Assembly (NCBI RefSeq): GCF_018332695.1
Contig: NZ_BOQN01000049.1
Span: 186,001-250,000, forward strand
Reading direction: 5' to 3'
Length of the DNA: 64,000 nucleotides
DNA from: Paractinoplanes toevensis
GTDB taxonomy: Bacteria; Actinomycetota; Actinomycetes; Mycobacteriales; Micromonosporaceae
Part shown: one piece after another, positions 31,707 through 39,930 of the stretch
Position numbering within the stretch: position 1 is the stretch's first letter
How the letters are laid out: every line of letters begins with the position of its first letter
Program-made: the position numbers and the translations under genes
Notes under the pieces: model-generated
Database searches by the model: none
Told to the model about the DNA's origin: nothing
The model's input: the letters and a program-made list of their open reading frames with translations, nothing else

Positions 31707-32741
31707 TCAGGCGGGGTAGGCGGTCGCCTCCGTGGCCTTCACCGTGGCCCACACCTCACGTCCCGGTTCCAGCGCGAGCTGCACGGCGGCGGCCGGGGTG
31801 ACGTCGGCGGCCAGCTGGATAGGGCCGGTCAGTTCGATGCGGAGGGCGTCGCCGTGCCGGGCCACCGAGGTCACCGTGGCCGGCCAGGTGTTGCGCGGGC
31901 TGCCTTCGGGGCGGGCCGCGAACAACGACACCGCCGACGGCGGAAAGGCGACAAACACCCCACCTTCCTGCGGTACGGCGGTGACCAGCGAAAAACCGTC
32001 CGGAAGCAGGACGGTGGTGCCGTCCGCCTCGCCGCGGTAGAGGTTGAGGCCGACCAGTCGGGCCACGTAGTCGGTGCGCGGCCGGGCGGTGATCTCCGCG
32101 GCGTCGCCGGACTGCACGATGCTCCCGTCCTCGACGATGACCAGGCGGTCGGCGAGCATGAGCGCGTCCAGCGGGTCGTGGGTGACCAGCACCGTCGCCC
32201 CGGGGAACGACGTGAGGTGGCCGCGCAGGGCGGCCCGGGTGTCGAGGCGGGTGCGGGCGTCGAGGGCCGCGAGGGGCTCGTCGAGGAGCAGCAGTTTCGG
32301 TTCGGCGGCGAGGGCGCGGGCCAGGGCGACCCGCTGGGCTTGGCCGCCGGAGAGGTGGCGCGGCTTCTTGCGTACGTGATCGGCCAGACCCACCCGCACC
32401 AGCCACTCCCGGGCCGTCTCCCGAGCTTCCCGGCGCGGCACGCGCCGGCAGCGGGGTCCGAAGGCCACGTTGTCGAGGGCGGTGAGGTGCGGAAACAGCA
32501 GGTAGTCCTGGAAGACGACGCCGATCCGGCGGTGCTCGGGCGGTTCGCCGTCGAGCCGCACCCCGTCGAGGGTGACGTGCCCGTCGTCGAGCGCGGTGAG
32601 CCCGGCGAGCGCCCGCAGCGCGGTGGTCTTGCCGGCGCCGTTGGGCCCGAGCAGCGCGACGACCTCGCCGGGCTCGACGGTCAGCGTGATGTCGAGCGTG
32701 AAGCCCGGGCGCTGGACGATCAGGCGAGCATCGAGTGTCAT
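31707..32741 (-). CDS. modC: Molybdate ABC transporter ATP-binding protein
   Basis: A 344-residue ATPase with Walker A (GPNGAGKTT), Q-loop (VFQDYLLFPHLT), signature LSGGQAQR, Walker B (LLLLDEPLAALD) and H-loop (VTHDPLDA). The C-terminal 90 residues include a TOBE-like domain (PATVTSVARHGDALRIELTG...), as expected for ModC, which binds oxyanion and regulates uptake. It is the fourth gene of the operon HTH-TOBE regulator, modA, modB, modC, 34 bp after modB. Confidence 0.92.
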   Translation of the reverse strand: MTLDARLIVQRPGFTLDITLTVEPGEVVALLGPNGAGKTTALRALAGLTALDDGHVTLDGVRLDGEPPEHRRIGVVFQDYLLFPHLTALDNVAFGPRCRRVPRREARETAREWLVRVGLADHVRKKPRHLSGGQAQRVALARALAAEPKLLLLDEPLAALDARTRLDTRAALRGHLTSFPGATVLVTHDPLDALMLADRLVIVEDGSIVQSGDAAEITARPRTDYVARLVGLNLYRGEADGTTVLLPDGFSLVTAVPQEGGVFVAFPPSAVSLFAARPEGSPRNTWPATVTSVARHGDALRIELTGPIQLAADVTPAAAVQLALEPGREVWATVKATEATAYPA

Positions 32742-32775
32742 GCCGCGCCCGTCCGGAACACGTCGGGCCGGCGGC

Positions 32776-33564
32776 TCACGGGGCGACCCACCGGTCGCGC
32801 AGGGCGGCCAGGATGACGATCGACACGACCAGGAGCAGGAGGCTCAGGACGATGGCGGCGTCCACGTCCTGTTCCAGGGCCAGGTAGACGGCGAGCGGCA
32901 TGGTCTGGGTGCGGCCCGGGAAGTTGCCGGCGAAGGTGATCGTCGCGCCGAACTCGCCCAGGGCCCGCGCCCAGCACAGCACCCCGCCGGCCGCAACGCC
33001 CGGCGCGATCAGCGGCAGCGTGACGCGGCGGAACGCCGTCCAGCGGCCGGCGCCGAGGGTGGCCGCGGCCTCCTCGTAGCGGGCGTCGGCGCCGCGCAGC
33101 GCGCCCTCCACGCTGATCACCAGGAACGGCATGGCCACGAACGCCTCGGCCACCACCACACCGGTGGTGGTGAACGGCAGGCTCACCCCGAACGTCGTGT
33201 CCAGCCAGCCGCCGAGCAGGCCGCGCCGGCCGAAGACCAGCAGCAGCGCCACGCCGCCGACCACCGGTGGCAGCACGAGCGGGACGGTGACCAGGGCGCG
33301 GACGATCCGGCGGCCGGGGAAGTCGGTGCGGGCGAGCATCCAGGCGAGGGGTACGCCGAGGACCAGGCTCACCGCGGTGGCCAGGGTGGCGGTCAGCAGG
33401 GAGAGTCGTAGTGCGGCGAGGATGCCGGGCTCGGCCAGGCGCTCGGGCAGCGTCGACCAGGGCGCCCGCCAGAGCAGCCCGAACAGGGGGAGGACGAGGA
33501 ACGCCAGCCCGGCGATCGCGGGGATCGCCAGGGCCGGCGGAACCCGGAGGCGTTGCTTCTTTAT
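32776..33564 (-). CDS. modB: Molybdate ABC transporter permease (no standard start codon)
   Basis: A ModB-type permease with the EAA loop EEAAATLGAGRWTAFRRVTLPLIAPG and about six helices. The only ATG/GTG/TTG in the frame is GTG 33372, which would give 197 residues and delete the first helix (LAIPAIAGLAFLVLPLFGLLWR region). Upstream coding continues without a stop to the modA stop, where the frame reads ATA AAG AAG CAA overlapping the modA TAA as ATAA. I therefore place the start at ATA 33564 (262 residues, normal size), a rare initiation codon or a mutated ATG. CTG within the first 15 codons is another option. Confidence 0.75.
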   Translation of the reverse strand: MKKQRLRVPPALAIPAIAGLAFLVLPLFGLLWRAPWSTLPERLAEPGILAALRLSLLTATLATAVSLVLGVPLAWMLARTDFPGRRIVRALVTVPLVLPPVVGGVALLLVFGRRGLLGGWLDTTFGVSLPFTTTGVVVAEAFVAMPFLVISVEGALRGADARYEEAAATLGAGRWTAFRRVTLPLIAPGVAAGGVLCWARALGEFGATITFAGNFPGRTQTMPLAVYLALEQDVDAAIVLSLLLLVVSIVILAALRDRWVAP

Positions 33565-34334
33565 GGCTTCTGGAACCCTGCGTCGATGAGTACGTCCAGC
33601 GCGGGACCGCTTTGCACGTAGGCCACGAACGCCGCGGCGGCGGACGGGTTGGGGGCGCTCTTGAGGGTGACGATCGGGTAGTCGTTGATCGCGCCGGCCG
33701 ACTCGGGGAACTCGATGCCGTCGACGTCGGAGGAGGCGGCCTTGGCGTCGGTGCGGTAGACCAGCGCGGCGTCGACCTCACCCAGTTTCACCTTGGACAG
33801 GGCCGACTTGACGTCCTGTTCCAGGGTGACCGGGGTGACCTTGACGTTCGCGGTGGCCAGCGCCTTCTTCGCGGCCGCGCCGCAGGGCACCTGCTCGGCG
33901 CAGAGCGCGACCTTCAGCGACGAATTGGTCAGGTCGGACAGGCCCTTGATGCCTTTCGGGTTGCCCTTGGCGACGGCGATCACGAGCTGATTCTTCACGA
34001 AGACGGTGGCTTCACCGCCCGCGTCGCCGGCATCGGTGACGGTCTTCATGGTGGCGGGGCTGGCGGCCGCGAACACGTCGGCCGGGGCGCCCGAGGTGAT
34101 CTGCTGGGCGAGACCGGAGCTACCCCCGTACGAGAAGGTGACCTTGACTCCGGGGTTCGCCGTTTCGAAGTCCTTGCCGATCTTGTCGAACGACTCGGTC
34201 AGCGACGCCGCCGCGAGGACGGTGAGGTTGCCGGAGATGGCTCCGCCGCTGGTGGCGGACGTCGGCGACGCGGAATCACCGCAACCGGACAGGGCAAGGA
34301 GGGCAACTGCCACTCCGGCCAGGGTTCTTTTCAT
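33561..34334 (-). CDS. modA: Molybdate ABC transporter substrate-binding lipoprotein
   Basis: A 257-residue ModA. Residues 1-18 form a lipoprotein signal with lipobox LSGC, then a Ser/Thr linker and a periplasmic-binding-protein fold with the ModA motifs LTVLAAASLTESF, FSYGGSSGLAQQI, GAPADVFAAAS and VDAALVYRTDA. It delivers molybdate (or tungstate) to ModBC at the outer face of the membrane. ATG overlaps the regulator stop as ATGA; its TAA overlaps the modB start region. Confidence 0.94.
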   Translation of the reverse strand: MKRTLAGVAVALLALSGCGDSASPTSATSGGAISGNLTVLAAASLTESFDKIGKDFETANPGVKVTFSYGGSSGLAQQITSGAPADVFAAASPATMKTVTDAGDAGGEATVFVKNQLVIAVAKGNPKGIKGLSDLTNSSLKVALCAEQVPCGAAAKKALATANVKVTPVTLEQDVKSALSKVKLGEVDAALVYRTDAKAASSDVDGIEFPESAGAINDYPIVTLKSAPNPSAAAAFVAYVQSGPALDVLIDAGFQKP

Positions 34335-34729
34335 TCAGGTGTCCCTCGTTCCACGACCACCGTGGTCGACTTGATCACGGCGACCGCCGTGGAACCGACC
34401 TCGAGCGCCATCTCGTCGACCGCTTCCCGGCTCATCAGCGAGACCACCCGGAACGGGCCGGCCTGGATGTCGACCTGTGCCATCACCGAGTCGCGGGTGA
34501 TCGCGGTGACGATGCCGCGCAGCCGGTTGCGCGCCGAGGACCGGCGGGAGCCCGGGTCGGGCTCGTCGGCCAGCGATCGGATGAAACCGGCCAGGTCGGC
34601 GCCGCCGATCTCGCGGTGACCGTGGTCGTCGCGGCCCGCCGGCAGCCGGCCCGCATCGACCCAGCGCCGCACGGTGTCGACGCTGACGCCGAGCAGTTCG
34701 GCCGCCTCGCCGATGCGGTAGGTCGTCAC
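34331..34729 (-). CDS. HTH-TOBE molybdate-responsive regulator
   Basis: A 132-residue protein: an N-terminal MerR/excisionase-like helix-turn-helix (YRIGEAAELLGVSVDTVRRWVDAGRLPAGR) and a C-terminal Mop/TOBE domain (ARNRLRGIVTAITRDSVMAQVDIQAG... VGSTAVAVIKSTTVVVERG) that binds molybdate. It leads the mod operon, so it is the likely molybdate-sensing repressor of uptake. Similar one-helix-turn-helix plus one-Mop proteins replace ModE in actinomycetes. It is divergent from the methyltransferase fusion gene with 89 bp between. Confidence 0.88.
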   Translation of the reverse strand: MTTYRIGEAAELLGVSVDTVRRWVDAGRLPAGRDDHGHREIGGADLAGFIRSLADEPDPGSRRSSARNRLRGIVTAITRDSVMAQVDIQAGPFRVVSLMSREAVDEMALEVGSTAVAVIKSTTVVVERGTPE

Positions 34730-34818
34730 ATCGCCACTCTAGGGCCGCAAAAGCCAGGCAAGTAAGCGCCAACGGGCCGCAGCTGCGGAACCGTTGCACG
34801 GGTCACACCCCCGACGGC

Positions 34819-35814
34819 ATGCTGGACGGCGTGCCGCAACGGATCCATGAGGTCACCGCTTTCCTCGCCGAGGTGCTCGCGCCGCGGGCGCCGCTCACCG
34901 TCATCGTCGACGGCGGCGATCACGGCGCCGCCGCGAGCTTCGCCGCCCGGCTCGCCGAAGCCTTCCCGCCCTCGGCCCGCGCCTGGACGGTCGACGCCGT
35001 CCTCGGGCTCAGCGGACCGGCCGGCGGTCGTTTCGACTCGGCGCTCAACGTGCTGGAGCCGGCCGCCGACCGGGTCATCGTCTATCTGCGCAGCGGCCCG
35101 CGCGGCCGGCCACTGGGCAGCGGCGAGGGGGAGCGGCGCGCCCAGGTGGTGATCGACCACCACGATCCGCAATGGCCGGTCATCCGGCACGTGCATCCGC
35201 GGCTGGCCGACCCGGAGAGGTGGTATCTCACCGAGAGCCGGGCGTTCTTCGGCGCCCGGGCAGCCGGCTGGGACGCCAAATTCGGCGACGATCTCCCGGC
35301 GTACGCCATGGCGGTCGAAACGGCCGCACCCCGCCCCGGTGACCTGGCCATCGACGTGGGTTGCGGCACCGGCCGGGCGTTGCCGGCCCTGGCCGCCGCG
35401 GTCGGGCCGGCGGGCCGGGTGATCGGCCTCGACGTGACCCCCGCGATGCTGCAGGCGGTCCGCGACGCCGGCCGGGGCGATCGCGCCGATCTGGTGATCG
35501 GTGACGCGCGCCGGCTGCCGTTCCCGGACGCGGTGGCCGGCCTGGTCTTCGCGGCCGGCCTGGTGCAGCACCTGCCCGACCCGGGGGCCGGGCTGGCCGA
35601 GCTGGCCCGGGTGACCCGCCCCGGCGGCAAGCTGATGATCTTTCACCCGTCCGGCCGTGCCGCGCTGGCTGCGCGACACGGCCGGACCCTGCGTCCCGAC
35701 GAACCGCTGAACCGGGAGAACCTGGAGCCACTGATGGCGAAGGCCGGTTGGCGGCTGTCTCGTTATGACGACCCGGAGGACTACTTCCTGGTCCTGGCCG
35801 AGCGCCTGCTGTGA
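34819..35814 (+). CDS. Fusion of a degenerate kinase-like P-loop domain and a SAM methyltransferase
   Basis: A 331-residue protein. Residues 1-130 resemble the uridine-kinase-like P-loop fold (APLTVIVDGGDHGAAASFAARLAEAF, DRVIVYLRSGPRG, HDPQWPVIRHVHPRL), but the Walker A lysine and GKS/T are absent, so ATP phosphotransfer is unlikely. Residues 140-331 form a class I methyltransferase with motif I DVGCGTGRALPAL, GLDVTPAMLQAV, DARRLPFPDAV and LVQHLPDP. The methyl acceptor is unknown. Start at ATG 34819; GTG 34831 is possible. It ends directly against the stop of the convergent chemoreceptor gene, with no intergenic base. Confidence 0.8.
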   Translation: MLDGVPQRIHEVTAFLAEVLAPRAPLTVIVDGGDHGAAASFAARLAEAFPPSARAWTVDAVLGLSGPAGGRFDSALNVLEPAADRVIVYLRSGPRGRPLGSGEGERRAQVVIDHHDPQWPVIRHVHPRLADPERWYLTESRAFFGARAAGWDAKFGDDLPAYAMAVETAAPRPGDLAIDVGCGTGRALPALAAAVGPAGRVIGLDVTPAMLQAVRDAGRGDRADLVIGDARRLPFPDAVAGLVFAAGLVQHLPDPGAGLAELARVTRPGGKLMIFHPSGRAALAARHGRTLRPDEPLNRENLEPLMAKAGWRLSRYDDPEDYFLVLAERLL

Positions 35815-37410
35815 TCAGTAGGTGAAGCGGGACACCGTGACGTGCAGTTCCTGCGACATCCGGGAGAGCTCGGCGGCGGACCGCTGGGCGTCGACCACCG
35901 ACTCGGCGGTGACCCGGGCGTTCGAGGCCACGGTCTCGATGCCGGAGTTGATCTGGATGGTGGCGCCGGCGGCCTCCGCGACGTTGCGGTTCATCTCGGC
36001 GGTGGTGGCGCTCTGCTCCTCGACGGCCGAGGCGATCGTGGTGGTGTAGTCGTTGATCCGGCCGATCACCTCGGCGATCTGCTGGATGGCGGTCACCGCG
36101 TGGCCGCTGTCCGACTGGATCGCCTCGACCCGCCGGGAGATGTCCTCGGTGGCCCGGGCCGTCTCCTGAGCCAGGTCCTTGACCTCGCTGGCGACGACGG
36201 CGAAACCCTTGCCCATCTCACCGGCGCGGGCGGCCTCGATGGTGGCGTTCAGCGCGAGCAGGTTGGTCTGCGCGGCGATGGCGGTGATCACCTTGATCAC
36301 GTCGCCGATCTCCCGGCTCGACTCGCCGAGGGTGGCGATGGTCCGGTTCGTCGACTCGGCGACGGTGACGGCCTCGCCGGCCACCTGGGCGGCCGCGGTC
36401 GCGCTCTGGGTGATCTCGGCGATGGCGGCGCCCATCTCCTCCGAGCCGGCCGACACGGTGGTCACGCTGCGCGACACCTCCTCGGAGGCGGTCGACACCA
36501 CCTGCGCCTGGGCCGAGGCGTCCTCCGCGTTCTTGCTGATCTGGTTCGCGATCGTCGAGGTCTCCTCGGCCGCCGCGGCCAGGCTCTGCGACGCCGCGCC
36601 CACCGACGCGATGACCTGCCGGGTCTCGGCGAGGGCGCGATTGAGCAGCCGGGCCATCTGGCCGACCTCGTCGCGCTGGCGGACGTCCGCCTCGACGGTC
36701 AGGTCGCCGTCGGCGAGGGCACCGAGGGACCGCTTGACCCGATCCAGCGGGCGCACGATCAGCCGGGCCACGTAGATGCCGAGGCCGAGGGCCACCAGCA
36801 GACCGGCGATGAGCACGGCGAGGACCATGGTGCGGGCCGTCGAGGCGGCCGACTGGCTGGCTTCGGCGCGGGACTTCGCCTCGGCCAGCACGGCGGCGTT
36901 CTCGGCCTCGATGGCGTCGGCCGCGTCGTCGACGATCGGCTTGATGTCGGTGCGGTACTCGGCGTAGAAGCCGGTGACGCTCGTCGTCGCCAGGGGGAGC
37001 AGCTTCTGCTCGGCGCCCTGCACGATGGCGGCGTAGTTGGTGGTGAACTTCTCGAAGGACGCGACGTCGGTCGGCTGGTAGGCGGCGATCTCCTCGGTGA
37101 GAGCCGCCTTCTTCGCGGCGATCTCCGTGTCCAGGCTCTTGCGGACCGTCGCGGTTGCGCCGCCGTATTCGAGGTAGCGCGCACGGAGACCGTTGAAGCT
37201 GCGCTGGATCTCCGACAGGTTGGTCAGTGGCCGCACGTCGTCCTCGTAGAGCAGGCGGCTCTTCTCGCTGAGAACGTTGAGCTGCACGATCCCGGTGATC
37301 CCGATGGCCACGGCGGCGGTGGCGGCCACACCTACACTCGCCAGGATCTTGGTGCTGACCCGTAGATCGGCGAAGGAGCGACGGCCGCCCTTGTCGTCGG
37401 AACCTGTCAC
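35815..37410 (-). CDS. Methyl-accepting chemotaxis protein
   Basis: A 531-residue chemoreceptor: TM1 near residues 22-43, a four-helix-bundle ligand domain (about 44-195), TM2 near 198-218, a HAMP domain (ARLIVRPLDRVKRSLGALADGDLTVEA), and a long cytoplasmic coiled coil with the conserved hairpin tip IAAQTNLLALNATIEAARAGE followed by GFAVVASEVKDLA. Such receptors fit an actinomycete with motile spores. No other chemotaxis gene is nearby, so it signals to a remote Che system. GTG 37410 is chosen for an AAGGGG site 8 bp upstream; GTG 37473 is an alternative. Confidence 0.92.
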   Translation of the reverse strand: MTGSDDKGGRRSFADLRVSTKILASVGVAATAAVAIGITGIVQLNVLSEKSRLLYEDDVRPLTNLSEIQRSFNGLRARYLEYGGATATVRKSLDTEIAAKKAALTEEIAAYQPTDVASFEKFTTNYAAIVQGAEQKLLPLATTSVTGFYAEYRTDIKPIVDDAADAIEAENAAVLAEAKSRAEASQSAASTARTMVLAVLIAGLLVALGLGIYVARLIVRPLDRVKRSLGALADGDLTVEADVRQRDEVGQMARLLNRALAETRQVIASVGAASQSLAAAAEETSTIANQISKNAEDASAQAQVVSTASEEVSRSVTTVSAGSEEMGAAIAEITQSATAAAQVAGEAVTVAESTNRTIATLGESSREIGDVIKVITAIAAQTNLLALNATIEAARAGEMGKGFAVVASEVKDLAQETARATEDISRRVEAIQSDSGHAVTAIQQIAEVIGRINDYTTTIASAVEEQSATTAEMNRNVAEAAGATIQINSGIETVASNARVTAESVVDAQRSAAELSRMSQELHVTVSRFTY

Positions 37411-37494
37411 GGGAGGAACCCCTTGCTGTCGGCGAGGCTGATTGCCCGAACAGATCGGTCCCGCCGGGGGCACCCTGAGGTTTCCTGAAGGGCG

Positions 37495-38412
37495 CTAAAG
37501 GTCAGCCAATTCCCGTTCGAGCAGGCCGGTCAGGTGGTCGTGGCGGCCGTCGGTGAGCTGGATGCCCCGGCTCGGGCCCTCGGCGATCATCAGGGTGTAG
37601 AGGTGGATGCGGTAGAGGGTCAGCCGGACGCGGGCCGACTCGTCGAACGGCGCCGGGCGGTAACCGGCCAGGAACGGGTGATCCGGCATCTCCTCGATCC
37701 GGTGCCGGATGGCCGGCGACACGAGGTCGAGCAGCGGGTCGCCGTAGAGGTAGCGCTCGCCGTCGACCAGGCCGGTCAGCGCGCCGTCCGGGCCGACAAG
37801 CACGTTGCCGTCCCACAGGTCGAAGTGCAGCAGCGCCGGGCGGGTCACCGCGGCCAGCACGTCGCGGTGGCGGGCGACGACGCCGTCCAGCGGAGGCAGC
37901 GGAACGTTCCAGTCGGCGGCGTCGGCCCGCAGGTCGTCGATGATCGCCTGGAACGCCGTGGGCCAGTCGGCGCCGGACGCGCGGTCGCCGGTGTAACCGA
38001 AGTGATCCCCGGTGATGGTGTGCACCCGGCGCACCGCGGCACCGCACTCGGCACGAGCCCGGGCGGAGTCATGGCCGGTCAGCGGCGTGCCCGGGAGCAG
38101 CGACGTGATGATCCAGCCGGGGGTGGCCGCCAGCACGGCCGGCACCGGAACGTCCGGGACGTGGGCCGCGACCATCGAGAAGTACTCCGCCTCGGCCGGG
38201 ATCATCCCCGCTTCGTACCGGAGCATGCGGGCCGACTCCGGCGGGCCCACCTTGACCACCACCTGGCGGCCGTCGTCGAGGCCGGCCTTCCAGACGGCGG
38301 CGAAGGTGCCACCGCTGAGCTCCTCGGCACCGGTGATCCCGGTGCCGAGGCCCTCGGCGACGATCGCGGCGATGTCCTGTTCGGACAGATCGAGCTGGGT
38401 GGGGCTGCGCAT
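37495..38412 (-). CDS. APH-family phosphotransferase (fructosamine/aminoglycoside kinase-like)
   Basis: A 305-residue member of the aminoglycoside phosphotransferase/choline-kinase fold. The N-lobe has LSGGTFAAVWKAGL and VVVKVGPP with the ATP-binding Lys. The Brenner motif LLHFDLWDGNVLVG holds the catalytic Asp and metal-ligand Asn, and LVDGERYLYGDPLLDL holds the second metal Asp. The small-molecule target is not evident; resistance to an antibiotic or repair of glycated amines are both possible. Start at ATG 38412 is close to the protease stop, so the two may be co-transcribed. Confidence 0.86.
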   Translation of the reverse strand: MRSPTQLDLSEQDIAAIVAEGLGTGITGAEELSGGTFAAVWKAGLDDGRQVVVKVGPPESARMLRYEAGMIPAEAEYFSMVAAHVPDVPVPAVLAATPGWIITSLLPGTPLTGHDSARARAECGAAVRRVHTITGDHFGYTGDRASGADWPTAFQAIIDDLRADAADWNVPLPPLDGVVARHRDVLAAVTRPALLHFDLWDGNVLVGPDGALTGLVDGERYLYGDPLLDLVSPAIRHRIEEMPDHPFLAGYRPAPFDESARVRLTLYRIHLYTLMIAEGPSRGIQLTDGRHDHLTGLLERELADL

Positions 38413-38421
38413 CCCGTGAAT

Positions 38422-39231
38422 CTAGACGGTGACCGCCTGCCCGAACCGCCCGCCGAGGGTGTGTTCGCTGAAAGTGCGGTAGCGGGCCAGCTCGATGAAC
38501 AGCCACCCGATGCTGATCGCGCCGAGAATGATGTACGCCCACAGGTTGGTGAACGTGTCCCAGCAGGTGTGCAGCGCCACCGCGCCGACGAAGGTGAGCA
38601 GGAACTGCACGACCCGTTTGCCGCTCGGGCTCGAGATCAGCGCCCAGAGCGCCCCCGCGGTCAGGCCGGTCCAGGCGGTGTGCCCGGCCGGCGAGGTGAG
38701 GCCACGGATGAACAGTGTCTCCTCGACGGCGCCGATGTTGCCGTCCGAGGAGAGCAGCGCCGTGAACGCGTACCCCATGGTCTCGAGCGCGGCGAATCCC
38801 ATGCCGGAAGCCACCCCGATGACGAGGCCGTCCGACGGCAGCCGGCGGCCGTGCCGGGACAGGATCCAGAAGAGCAGGACCACCGGAACGATCAGCTTGG
38901 CCGACTCCTCGATGACGGCGACCAGCACCATCGGCAGCACGCCGAGGCCGCGCAGCGAGTTGTACTCGAGGGTGCCGGCCACCACGATGCCGATCACGCC
39001 ACCGAAGAAACCGGCGATGACCAGGGTGGACGCCGGCACCTGCCAGCGGCCGGTGCGGGCCTGGGCGAAGGTGAGGAACGACAGCGGCACGACCGTCGCG
39101 CCGAGCAGGATCAGCGACGGGACGAAGTTGGGGTTCTGCGTGTGGACCAGGGTTCGCAGAACGACGATGTAGAGAATCAGCCCGGTGACCAGGACACCGA
39201 GCCACGCCCACCGGCGAGTTCGATCGCGCAT
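38422..39231 (-). CDS. PrsW-like intramembrane metalloprotease
   Basis: A 269-residue membrane protein with about eight helices. The PrsW/CPBP-type active-site signatures are present: LVAVIEESAKLIVP (EE pair) and ETLFIRGLTSPAGHTAWTGL (Glu and His), with a later H in VALHTCWDTF as the third ligand. In Bacillus PrsW cleaves an anti-sigma factor; here no anti-sigma gene is adjacent, so the substrate is unknown. It is the first gene of a likely pair with the phosphotransferase downstream. Confidence 0.88.
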   Translation of the reverse strand: MRDRTRRWAWLGVLVTGLILYIVVLRTLVHTQNPNFVPSLILLGATVVPLSFLTFAQARTGRWQVPASTLVIAGFFGGVIGIVVAGTLEYNSLRGLGVLPMVLVAVIEESAKLIVPVVLLFWILSRHGRRLPSDGLVIGVASGMGFAALETMGYAFTALLSSDGNIGAVEETLFIRGLTSPAGHTAWTGLTAGALWALISSPSGKRVVQFLLTFVGAVALHTCWDTFTNLWAYIILGAISIGWLFIELARYRTFSEHTLGGRFGQAVTV

Positions 39232-39364
39232 GGTCAGAGTCTTTTTCCCAGCGGCCTTTCAGTCAATCCGTGATTGCAACGACAGCGCGGCTGCACGGAA
39301 CATGAACCGTCGGTATCCGCCGGAAGTTCAGACCGTCCGGGACGAACGCTGAATTGATCTTGGT

Positions 39365-39380
39365 CTAGGCAGCCGCCTAG
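39365..39380. promoter_or_regulatory. Inverted repeat upstream of small lipoprotein gene
   Basis: CTAGGC-AGCC-GCCTAG lies 11 bp before ATG 39392 in a 160-bp intergenic region with little else recognisable. It is a candidate operator, or part of a hairpin at the start of the message. Confidence 0.35.
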
Positions 39381-39391
39381 CGTCTCGGCGC

Positions 39392-39892
39392 ATGATCGTT
39401 ATCCGGGTTGCTACCGCCGTCCTGATCGGCGTTTCCATGATGGGCCTGACCGCGTGCGGTACGGCAACCGAGACGGCGGCACCGGCCGCCACCACGGCGG
39501 CCGCCGCCGCCGAGACCACTGCTGCTCCGGCCGCCGCCGAGACCACTGCTGCTCCGGCCGCCGCCGGGAGCACCGACAAGGAAATCTGCGAGCAGGCGAA
39601 CAAGGCGTCCGAGTCGTTCAAGAAAGCGGTCCTCGTCTTCGCTCAGACCGTCGACGAGATCCCCGCCGCGGACGCCAAGCTCATGCTGACCGACTTCGCG
39701 AAGAGCCTGACCAAGGCGGCCGAGGGCGCCGACGGCGCGGTAGCCACGGCCGTCAAGGCCAACGCCGACGCGGCCCTCGAGGCGGCCGCCGCCAAGCACC
39801 CGGTCGAGGCGGCCGACTCGGCCGAAGCGGCGAAGGCCGGCAAGGACCTCAACGCGGCCTGCAAGGCGGCCGGGGTCACGACGAACTTCTGA
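39392..39892 (+). CDS. Small Ala/Glu/Thr-rich lipoprotein
   Basis: A 166-residue exported lipoprotein. The signal peptide ends with the lipobox LTAC (Cys at about residue 22). A linker of Ala, Thr and Pro follows, including two exact AAAETTAAP units encoded by a 27-bp repeat, then a mostly helical Ala/Lys/Glu-rich domain with two Cys (EICEQA and NAACKAAG) likely joined by a disulfide. I do not recognise the family. There is no good Shine-Dalgarno. It is followed by a strong bidirectional terminator. Confidence 0.7.
   Translation: MIVIRVATAVLIGVSMMGLTACGTATETAAPAATTAAAAAETTAAPAAAETTAAPAAAGSTDKEICEQANKASESFKKAVLVFAQTVDEIPAADAKLMLTDFAKSLTKAAEGADGAVATAVKANADAALEAAAAKHPVEAADSAEAAKAGKDLNAACKAAGVTTNF
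39503..39556 (+). repeat. 27-bp exact tandem repeat inside lipoprotein linker
   Basis: Two identical 27-bp units (39503-39529 and 39530-39556) code for the AAAETTAAP linker units; part of a third follows. Copy number could vary between strains. Confidence 0.9.
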
Positions 39893-39898
39893 TCCGTC

Positions 39899-39930
39899 GA
39901 CGGGTGCCCGGCTCGCGCCGGGCACCCGTC
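39899..39930. terminator. Bidirectional terminator hairpin
   Basis: A perfect 14-bp stem (GACGGGTGCCCGGC with its complement) and a TCGC loop separate the convergent lipoprotein and exporter genes. It overlaps the exporter stop codon by two bases and has no T-run. Confidence 0.8.
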
